From Thermoplasmatales archaeon SW_10_69_26 (GTDB taxonomy: Archaea; Thermoplasmatota; SW-10-69-26), in NCBI GenBank assembly GCA_003009755.1, contig PXUB01000037.1, forward strand, positions 64,972 through 80,915: a stretch of DNA of 15,944 nucleotides, read 5' to 3'. Of the stretch, positions 1-8,199 are shown piece after piece. The notes beneath the pieces are model-generated. The model did not search any database. It was given only the letters and a program-made list of their open reading frames with translations, and was not told where the DNA came from. The position numbers and the translations under genes were made by a program. Numbering within the stretch: position 1 is the first letter of the stretch; every line of letters starts with the position of its first letter.

Positions 1-18
1 CTGTCTCGTTAAGCAGGG

Positions 19-136
19 CCGCGAAGGACACGAAGGATCGCCAAGGCCACGAAGGGCCTGTGTACTCGCCGCCGGGCGGCTTTGTCACGGCAGCTGCTCC
101 CCGTTGTGCCCTGGCGTCCCCTCGCGTCCTTGGTGG
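19..136. repeat. Imperfect inverted repeat of ACGAAGG-type tracts
   Basis: The 5' flank before the sulfotransferase holds a purine-rich tract with repeated CGAAGG/CCAAGG units (19-50). A diverged inverted copy lies at 106-136. Aligned as reverse complements, about two thirds or more of ~31 positions match, including shared blocks AAGGAC and CGCCA. The spacer holds a small GC hairpin around 67-80 (GCCGCCGGGCGGC). I see no credible gene in 1-202. Tandem ACGAAGG-like tracts recur as dispersed repeats in many prokaryotic genomes as far as I recall, but I cannot count copies here. Whether this is a mobile repeat or a transcribed hairpin is not decidable from one copy. Confidence 0.5.
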
Positions 137-183
137 TCCCCCCGTTTCTTATCCTTACAGCGCGCCTGAAACCCGCCCCATAC

Positions 184-193
184 CTTCTTTACG
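184..193 (+). promoter_or_regulatory. Possible TATA-like box for the sulfotransferase
   Basis: A T-rich stretch (TTCTTTA, 185-191) is centred about 27 bases before the ATG at 215. That is the archaeal TATA spacing for a leaderless transcript. It is weak and not a canonical TTTAWA box. A second T-rich run (TTTCTTATCC, 145-154) is an alternative. Confidence 0.3.
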
Positions 194-214
194 CCGTTCG
201 CGTTGCCCGCACCG

Positions 215-1114
215 ATGCCCGGGCGTTGGCCCAACGCCTTCATCGCCGGCACCCCCAAAGCCGGCACCACGTCCCTGTACCGCTACCTCGCCCAGCACCC
301 GGCCATCCACATGAGCGAGGAGAAGGAACCGCACTTCTTCGACGACGTCTTCCGCGACACCGACCCCGACACCGAGGCCCGCCGCCAGGCTACGGAGGCC
401 TACCTCGCCCTCTTCGCCGACGCCGAGGAACCGATCGTCGGCGAGGCCACCCCCGGCTACTTCTCCAAGCCCGGTGTCTTCGAGCGCATCGACGAACGCT
501 GCACGGACCCGCGCTTCGTCGTCTCCCTGCGGGACCCGATCGCCGCCATCCACTCCGGCTACCTCATGCGGGCCCGCCGGGGCAAGCAACGCATCGAGGA
601 CGAACCCGAGGGCTTCACCGAGCACGTCCGCACCTCCCTGGCCGCCGACCCCGGGTCCCGGGACCGCTACAACATCGAGGGTCGCTTCTACGGCACCCAC
701 TACGAGCGGTTCTGCTCCGTCTTCGAGGAGGACCGGATCCACCTCCTCACGCTCGACGAGCTCGGCGAGGACCCCCGCGGCGTGCTGCGCGACATCGCCC
801 GCTTCCTCGACGTCGACCCCGGGGCCGTCGACGCGATCGACCTCGACACCCGGCACAACCCCTTCGGCGTCCCCAGCAACGAGCTGTTCCGCTGGCTGTT
901 GACCAGCGATCTGCCTCGCCGGGTCGCCCGGCTCGTGCTCCCGGAACCGGTCCGCGTGTGGCTGGGCGAGCACGCCCTCCTCGAGAAGACCGAGAAACCG
1001 CCGATGGGCGAGGAACCTGTCGAGCTACTCGCCGACGAGTTCGAGCCCGAGATCACCAAGCTCGAGAAGCAGACCGGCCGCTCGTTCGACTCGCTGCGCG
1101 CGAGCTGGAGCTAG
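215..1114 (+). CDS. PAPS-dependent sulfotransferase (P-loop-like family)
   Basis: The 299-residue product is a cytosolic-type sulfotransferase that would transfer sulfate from PAPS to a hydroxyl or amine of a glycan or lipid acceptor. The 5'-phosphosulfate loop is GTPKAGTTSL (residues 12-21, Lys15). It is followed by KEPHFF at about 37-42, a motif typical of bacterial and archaeal members related to heparan-sulfate sulfotransferases. The 3'-phosphate-binding strand is VVSLRDP (about 102-108, Arg106), with a downstream Ser in IHSGY. The C-terminal half has the usual GRFYGTHYERF and FLDVDP segments. The ATG at 215 is preferred over the in-frame TTG at 203 because it starts directly before the first strand and fits a leaderless promoter. 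In archaea such enzymes can sulfate S-layer glycans or glycolipids; the acceptor here is unknown. The stop codon lies inside the left arm of the repeat element at 1111. Confidence 0.87.
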   Translation: MPGRWPNAFIAGTPKAGTTSLYRYLAQHPAIHMSEEKEPHFFDDVFRDTDPDTEARRQATEAYLALFADAEEPIVGEATPGYFSKPGVFERIDERCTDPRFVVSLRDPIAAIHSGYLMRARRGKQRIEDEPEGFTEHVRTSLAADPGSRDRYNIEGRFYGTHYERFCSVFEEDRIHLLTLDELGEDPRGVLRDIARFLDVDPGAVDAIDLDTRHNPFGVPSNELFRWLLTSDLPRRVARLVLPEPVRVWLGEHALLEKTEKPPMGEEPVELLADEFEPEITKLEKQTGRSFDSLRASWS

Positions 1115-1472
1115 ACTGCCGGACGTGTTTTGCTTACGCTCTCGCGCCGGTCTCGGGAGACCGGCCACGGTCTTCCGGGAGTACGGGCGCCAAGCCCGTG
1201 CGAATGAGCGAGGCAAAATCGCGGAGCCCGAGGAAGGAAACCCCCTGTGGGTTGTCGACGGAGGGCGACAACAAGATTGCCCGCCTCAGACCGGCGCCTG
1301 CACGCGAGGCCGGCCTCAGGCGGCGATGATTCGATCTTTGCAAGTTGTGAGGTTTCCAAGCGTTGTCGCCGTCGACATCGACGTAGCCTCCGGCTACTCC
1401 GTCGTCTCGGCTCCGCGCTTTCACCGCCTGAGGCCGAGCGAGAGCTTAACCCAAGCACAGCCGGCAGTCTAG
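1111..1472. repeat. Inverted-repeat-bounded structured element (MITE-like or structured RNA)
   Basis: Perfect 12-bp terminal inverted repeats (1111-1122 CTAGACTGCCGG; 1461-1472 CCGGCAGTCTAG) bound a 362-bp segment. Inward the repeats continue imperfectly for about 45 bases, including a second perfect 8-bp block (GCTCTCGC with its complement). Both termini end in CTAG, which could be a 4-bp or central TA target duplication. Inside are several hairpins: 1147-1164 (CCGGTCT/AGACCGG), 1181-1201 (GTACGGGC/GCCCGTGC), 1251-1272 (GTTGTCG/CGACAAC) and 1383-1397 (GTAGCC/GGCTAC). A 13-bp inverted pair lies at 1311-1323 and 1424-1436. No reading frame in it looks like protein. It fills most of the gap between two convergent genes. 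It could be a transposase-free miniature element or a folded non-coding RNA; I recognise no known RNA family. Confidence 0.55.
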
Positions 1473-1572
1473 GTCGCCCGGTCCCCACGGTCGCTACCCG
1501 ACGCCCGTCGGCGCGCGAGGACCGATCTTGGGTCCGAGATCTCCGCCAGGTTCGGCATGGCTCGAGATCGAG

Positions 1573-1839
1573 CTATCCGTCGTCTGGCCGGTCGCCGAGC
1601 GCTGGTGAGGCTGGATGCGGGCAGTCCGAGGCGGTCACGTCGCTGACTGGAGTCTCCAGCTCGAGCAAGCCCCTCACGGCCATCGGATCGGCGTGCTCGA
1701 CCGAGTCGATCGTCAAGAGGTTGCAGGCGATCTCCTCGGCGTACGGGCTGGCCGGATCCACGAAGTACAGGTGCATGGCGTGGCCGGTGAGCGTCTTCTC
1801 CGTGACGGCCGCCAGCCTATCGTCGTTCTCGGGGCCCAT
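1573..1839 (-). CDS. Small hypothetical protein downstream of the HAD phosphatase
   Basis: The 88-residue ORF starts 11 bases after the stop of the HAD phosphatase gene. A purine-rich GAGAGGGG lies just before its ATG and could act as a ribosome binding site, so co-translation from one transcript is plausible. The product is acidic and neither Arg-rich nor Pro-rich, unlike the out-of-frame shadows in this GC-rich DNA. The central part (TLTGHAMHLYFVDPASPYAEEI) reads like a folded domain, and the last ~20 residues look disordered. There is no signal peptide or membrane segment, and Cys residues are at about 39 and 73. I do not recognise a family. It could be a short regulatory or accessory protein, or a chance ORF; base composition and spacing favour a real gene. 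Confidence 0.55.
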   Translation of the reverse strand: MGPENDDRLAAVTEKTLTGHAMHLYFVDPASPYAEEIACNLLTIDSVEHADPMAVRGLLELETPVSDVTASDCPHPASPALGDRPDDG

Positions 1840-1850
1840 GGCCCCTCTCG

Positions 1851-2519
1851 TCAGCTCCCCCGTCGGGGAGAGACGGTCTGGCTGCTGGTTTCGGTCCTCG
1901 GGGTCGGCGGCTGCTCGGCCAGGATCCGATCCACGGCCGCCGGCAGATCCTGCGCGTGGTGGTCGGCCTCCGGCGCCGTCTTCCAGCGCTCCCACGGGAA
2001 CTTCGACCCCGTGATCTTGATCGTGTCCGCACCGAAGCGGCGGCCAGCCTCGACGTCGCTGGGCTTGTCGCCGACCATCCAGCTCCCCTCCGATGCCAAG
2101 CCCAGCTCCTCGGCCGCGGACACCAGCATCCCGGGCTCCGGTTTCCCGCAGGCGCACTCGTCGAAGAAGCCGTCCCGGCACGATCGGAACGCGTCGACAC
2201 GACCGCCGACCTCCTCGATGGCGGCCTGGATGTCCTCGTGGATGCGATCGAGGTCCTCGCCGTCGATGATGCCCCAAGCGACGGGGCGCTGGTTCGTGAC
2301 GATGACGATCCGGTAGCCGGCCTCGGTCAAGCGAGCGACGGCCTCGGGCACGCCGGGCAGGATCTCGAGCTGGGACTCGTCGCGCACGAGCGTGATGCTG
2401 CGCCGGTTGATCACGCCATCGCGGTCGAGGAACACAGCCGGGTCTCCCTCGGCCTCCTCGTCCCCAACCGTCGGCTTCTCGGCGTTGGCGTGCACCGCCA
2501 CACCCGTGAGGGACCCCAT
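1851..2519 (-). CDS. gmhB: HAD-family histidinol/heptose bisphosphate phosphatase (GmhB-like)
   Basis: The 222-residue HAD phosphatase resembles D-glycero-D-manno-heptose-1,7-bisphosphate 7-phosphatase and the related histidinol-phosphatase branch. It would hydrolyse a sugar or small-molecule phosphate in the cytosol. Motif I is FLDRDGVIN (nucleophile Asp32, general acid Asp34). Motif II is VTNQ (Thr75). Motif III Lys126 sits in CGKPEPGM. Motif IV is MVGDKPSDVEAG (Asp151, Asp155). The GmhB zinc loop, normally Cys-X-His then Cys-X-Cys, appears as Cys114, Asp116 and Cys122-X-Cys124, so the usual His is missing. About 27 residues precede the usual family start, so initiation at one of the GTG codons near 2501 or 2495 is possible. 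The last ~20 residues look unstructured. It is likely co-transcribed with the 88-residue ORF and convergent with the sulfotransferase. The substrate is inferred, not shown. Confidence 0.82.
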   Translation of the reverse strand: MGSLTGVAVHANAEKPTVGDEEAEGDPAVFLDRDGVINRRSITLVRDESQLEILPGVPEAVARLTEAGYRIVIVTNQRPVAWGIIDGEDLDRIHEDIQAAIEEVGGRVDAFRSCRDGFFDECACGKPEPGMLVSAAEELGLASEGSWMVGDKPSDVEAGRRFGADTIKITGSKFPWERWKTAPEADHHAQDLPAAVDRILAEQPPTPRTETSSQTVSPRRGS

Positions 2520-2615
2520 CGACGCAAAAACGTTTCGTGTCCGGTCCCGCTCACCCCGCTCGAAGCCTCCCAGCCCGCGTAGGGTCTATCCGAGGCCCGC
2601 CCCTGGGTGCCGTTG

Positions 2616-4039
2616 ATGGCGAGCCTCCTCTGGCTGGACAACGACCTGCGGATCCACGACCACGAAGCGCTGCGCGCCGCCCTCGCCGATCCCGGGCCCG
2701 TGCTCCCCATGTTCTTGTGGGCCCCCGAGACGCTGGGCGATTGGGCGCCGGGCGGGGCCTCCCGGTGGTGGCTGCACCACAGCCTGCAGGCCCTCCAGGC
2801 CCGGTTGGCCGACCGTGGAGCCAGTCTGCACCTCGCGCAGGGCGACCCCGGACAGCGGTTGCGCGAACTCGCCGAGGCCGTCGACGCCGACACCGTCCAC
2901 TGGACGCGACGGCTGGGACCCGAGCGCGCCCGCAGGGACGAGCGCGCGCGTGAGGTGCTGGCCGAGGCCAGCCTGGACGTCCACGTGCACGATGGCCGCA
3001 TCCTGCACGACCCCGCCGAGGTCGAGACGACCAGCGGGGGCCCCTACCGCGTGTTCACGCCGTTCTGGGACCGCTTCCAGGCCGAGGTGCACGTCCCCCG
3101 ACCCCAACCGGCGCCCGAGGCGATCGCGACCCCGAGCTCGGTCCCCGAGGGCTGCGAGCTCGTGGACCTGGACCTTTTGCCCACGCCCGACTGGGCCCAC
3201 GGCCTCCGCGAGACCTGGCGCCCCGGCGAAGCCGGCGCCCACCAGCGGCTGGCCACCGTCGTCGACGACCGCCTGGACGCCTACCTCGAGGCCCGCGACC
3301 GCCCCGACGTCGAGGGAACCAGCCGGTTGTCCCCCCACCTCGCTTGGGGCGAGATCAGCCCACGCACCGTCTGGTGGCGCGTCAAGGACGCCATCCTCGA
3401 CGGGGCCGTCGACCCCGAGGCCGCCCGCGGCTTCCTGCGCCAGGTCGGCTGGCGCGAGTTCGGCTACCACCTGATCCACCACTTCCCCCAGACCCCGACC
3501 GAGCCGCTGCGCGAGAAGTACGAGAACCTGCCTTGGCGCCGAGCCCCCGACGAGCTCGAGCGCTGGCGCCGCGGCCGCACCGGGTTCCCGCTGGTCGACG
3601 CCGGCCTCCGTCAGCTATGGCACGAGGGCTGGATCCACAACCGCGTCCGCATGGTCGTCGGCGCGTTCCTCGCCAAACACCTGCTCCTCCCCTGGCAGGA
3701 AGGCGCCGAGTGGTTCTGGGATACGCTCGTCGACGCCGATCTGGCGAACAACACGCTCGGCTGGCAGTGGGCGGCCGGCTGCGGCGCCGACGCCCAACCG
3801 TTCTTCCGCATGTTCAACCCGATGACGCAGGGCGAGGACCACGATCCCGACGGGGCCTACGTGCGGCGATGGGTGCCCGAGCTCGCCGATCTACCCGACG
3901 AGTACCTGAACCGGCCCTGGGAGGCCCCGCCCGAGGTGCTCGCCCAGGCGGACGTCGAGCTGGGCGAGGACTACCCCGAGCCGATCGTCGACCACGGCGA
4001 AGCCCGCGCCCGGGCCCAGTCGGCCTACGACCGGATAGG

Positions 4040-4043
<4 letters not shown>
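2616..4043 (+). CDS. phr: Class I-type deoxyribodipyrimidine photolyase
   Basis: The 475-residue flavoprotein repairs UV-induced pyrimidine dimers using blue light. The N-terminal alpha/beta antenna domain begins [17 protein letters not shown] and runs to about 125. The helical FAD domain follows, with [15 protein letters not shown] (about 235-249), the WREF helix near 279-282, [16 protein letters not shown] (320-335) and WIHNRVRM (339-346). The flavin/tryptophan segment is [22 protein letters not shown] (381-402), followed by WVPELADLP. These are the classic photolyase signatures, and the length matches the family. An in-frame GTG at 2607 is possible, but the ATG at 2616 starts exactly at the first beta strand, and a weak AT patch (TCTATC, 2585-2590) lies ~29 bases upstream. 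Antenna chromophore and CPD versus cryptochrome role cannot be read with certainty. The stop codon overlaps the stop of maeB on the other strand by 3 bases. Confidence 0.93.
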
Positions 4044-6301
<2,258 letters not shown>

Positions 6302-6320
6302 GCCTGCCAGACACCGCGGA

Positions 6321-6330
6321 CCTTTTTAAG
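6321..6330 (-). promoter_or_regulatory. TATA box of maeB
   Basis: CTTAAAAAGG on the minus strand is the only strongly AT-rich patch in the 130-base gap before the divergent exported-protein operon. Its centre lies about 25 bases upstream of the maeB ATG (6301), which is archaeal TATA-to-TSS spacing with transcription starting at or next to the start codon. Because the box is nearly symmetrical, it could also drive rightward transcription with a leader of about 80 bases to the ATG at 6432. No separate TATA box is evident for that operon. Confidence 0.7.
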
Positions 6331-6431
6331 CGTTGCCAACCGCGCCCGGCCCACCCGCGTCCGGGAACGGTGCGGTCGCTGGCCCCCGCTTGCGGACAGC
6401 CTTCACGGGCACCAGCGACCACCGGGATCCG

Positions 6432-7523
6432 ATGCCTCACCGCGGCCTCGCCCTGTTGCTCGCCCTCGCGCTCGCCACCGTGACCGCCACGCCCGCCGCC
6501 GTGGGCGGCTCCTCGGCCCGCTCGAGCCCCGACGTGGTCGAGATCGACGCCGCCACCGGCGAGCTCGTCTCCGCGCCCGCCGACCCCGGCACGAACGTCA
6601 CCGTCCGCGTGCACGGGGTCCCGGCCGGCGAGACCGGGTTCACTCTCCACGGACCGCCGGGAGAGCTGTTCGTGAACCAGACCTCCCGCGCCGACGGCGT
6701 CGTCGAGTTCTGGGACGTCCCCGCCGGGCCCGGCACCTACGAGATCGAGACCACCCCAAGCGCGGACGCTGGGACGCTCTCCGTCGAGATCGTGTCCGAC
6801 GACTGCGCCGTGCCCACCGGCTGCCGCACGACGAGCGACTGGTGGTGCAGCTCCACCCGCTCGGAGAAGCTGGCCGACGAGATCCACTGGACGCCGCTGC
6901 TCGGTGTCAACAGCCCCTCGGATGGGCAAGCCGTCGCCTCCAGCGAGTGGTCGCGCACCGAGGCCCTGTTCGTCTCGCCCGGCTCGTGGGAGAGCCGCAC
7001 CCAGCACAGCGAACGCATCGAGGCCACCGACGGGGAAAGCTGGGGCTTCTACCGGCTCGCCAAATGGGGCATCTACGAGCGCACGACCGACCCCTGCTTC
7101 GGTGAACCCGAGACCACGCGCGAAGCCAAGGTGATCGACTGGACGCCTCGCGGTTACGTCTCGGAGACCTCGATCGAGCTGACCCACAACGACCACTACA
7201 CCGACGCCGACAACCTCATCAAGACGGGGAACAACGACGAGAGCACACTCGTCCACGACCTCCGGTACAAGATCAAGGACCGCGAACGCGAAGGCCCCAA
7301 CGAACGTGCCATCAAGAACGAGGAGATCACCGCGATCGCGGGCGGCGTCTCCGCCGGCACCCATTACGTCAGCTTCGACATCATCCGCTTCGAGCTCGCC
7401 CACGAGGAGACGATCTCGTACACGTACACCTTCCCGCAGAAGGGCAGCTGGGCCATCGACGAGCTGCGGGGCAGCGACGGCTGGGCCTTCTGCCGCCCGG
7501 CGGAGGCCGACTGCTCGGGGTGA
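6432..7523 (+). CDS. Exported protein of unknown function, gene 1 of a three-gene exported module
   Basis: The 363-residue product has a Sec-type signal peptide: Arg4, a Leu/Ala-rich core at 6-19, and a likely cleavage after an AXA-like site near 22-29. The mature N-terminal part (about 34-120) reads as a beta-sandwich or carboxypeptidase-regulatory-like fold (NVTVRVHGVPAGETGFTLHG, VVEFWDVPAGPGTYEIET). After it come about 240 residues that I do not recognise, rich in Trp, Glu, Thr and Asp. Six cysteines (125, 131, 139, 222, 354, 361) suit three disulfides in an exported domain. Possible N-glycosylation sequons occur at NVT (55) and NQT (82). No membrane anchor is visible at the C-terminus. 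The ATG at 6432 is chosen because it places the signal peptide at the N-terminus; an upstream in-frame TTG at 6333 would add a Pro/Gly-rich non-signal leader. Only 4 bases separate it from the next gene. Confidence 0.8.
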   Translation: MPHRGLALLLALALATVTATPAAVGGSSARSSPDVVEIDAATGELVSAPADPGTNVTVRVHGVPAGETGFTLHGPPGELFVNQTSRADGVVEFWDVPAGPGTYEIETTPSADAGTLSVEIVSDDCAVPTGCRTTSDWWCSSTRSEKLADEIHWTPLLGVNSPSDGQAVASSEWSRTEALFVSPGSWESRTQHSERIEATDGESWGFYRLAKWGIYERTTDPCFGEPETTREAKVIDWTPRGYVSETSIELTHNDHYTDADNLIKTGNNDESTLVHDLRYKIKDREREGPNERAIKNEEITAIAGGVSAGTHYVSFDIIRFELAHEETISYTYTFPQKGSWAIDELRGSDGWAFCRPAEADCSG

Positions 7524-7527
7524 TCGC

Positions 7528-8199
7528 ATGCTCGGACACGACCACGCCCTCCTCCCCGGCGGGTTAGGGCTGGGCCTCGTCGTCGCCAGCCTGGCGGGTC
7601 TGTTCACCTACGCCGGGTTCGGCCTCGCCGCCGACCCGACGACCGTCACGGCAGACGCCGGCGACCGGCACGAGCTCACGTTCGCCGACGGTGAACCCGA
7701 CCGCCAGCACCGCTCCTGGTCGACCCAGCTCGTCTTGGATGGCCCGCCCGAGGCCTACGAGATCTCCGTCGGCGTCCCCTACACCGTCGACCCCCAGGAA
7801 CCCGACGTCCTCGGCGCCGACGTGTGGACGAACGCGACCGTGAACGGCGAGACCGCCACCCAGCATCGCTACCGCCCCTCCACCACGACGGTCGCCCTCG
7901 TCGTGCCCGGTCCCCACCTCGATACCCCGTCCTTCCAGGAGGGGACCAACACGATCGCCGTCGAAACCACCGCCCACCGCCCGCCCGAGGCGGAGGGCTC
8001 GGCCCAGGTCACGATCGGACCCCTGCAGGCCGAAGCCCAGCCCCAGGACACCGACGGCGACGGCATCGTCGACACCGACCAACCGGTCCACGGTCTCCAC
8101 ACGGCGTGGGTGGCCGCCGCCGGGGCCCTCCTCGCGGGCGTCCCGGCCACGTACCTCCGTCGCCGAGCCCTCGACGACGGTGAGGAGGGACGAGGGTGA
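7528..8199 (+). CDS. Membrane-anchored protein of unknown function, gene 2 of the exported module
   Basis: The 223-residue product has an N-terminal hydrophobic segment (about 9-34, signal or anchor) and an extracytoplasmic beta-rich region of about 135 residues. Next is an Asp-rich loop DTDGDGIVDTD (174-184), like the calcium loops of thrombospondin type 3 or dockerin repeats. A second transmembrane helix (about 190-210) ends in an RRR stop-transfer motif and a short acidic cytosolic tail. It contains no cysteine, unlike its two neighbours. The topology suggests a surface protein held in the membrane, perhaps the anchor for the secreted products on either side. The ATG follows the stop of gene 1 by 4 bases, with GGGGTGAT just upstream as a weak ribosome binding site. 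Its stop overlaps the GTG start of gene 3. No known family is recognised. Confidence 0.78.
   Translation: MLGHDHALLPGGLGLGLVVASLAGLFTYAGFGLAADPTTVTADAGDRHELTFADGEPDRQHRSWSTQLVLDGPPEAYEISVGVPYTVDPQEPDVLGADVWTNATVNGETATQHRYRPSTTTVALVVPGPHLDTPSFQEGTNTIAVETTAHRPPEAEGSAQVTIGPLQAEAQPQDTDGDGIVDTDQPVHGLHTAWVAAAGALLAGVPATYLRRRALDDGEEGRG
8184..8188 (+). promoter_or_regulatory. Ribosome binding site for the 736-residue exported protein
   Basis: GGAGG inside the run TGAGGAGGGACGAGG lies 7 bases before GTG at 8196. It supports that GTG as the start although it overlaps the preceding stop codon (GTGA). This indicates translational coupling within the operon. Confidence 0.7.

Noticed and set aside
1111-1472. 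RNase P RNA or SRP RNA in the structured intergenic element
   Set aside because: Terminal pairing and a GAGGAAGG stretch prompted the idea, but the conserved RNase P core segments and the SRP helix 8 tetraloop region are not present.
1125-1472. 115-codon open frame inside the structured element (and an antisense 96-codon one)
   Set aside because: They coincide with hairpins and inverted repeats, have no start signals and do not read like folded proteins.
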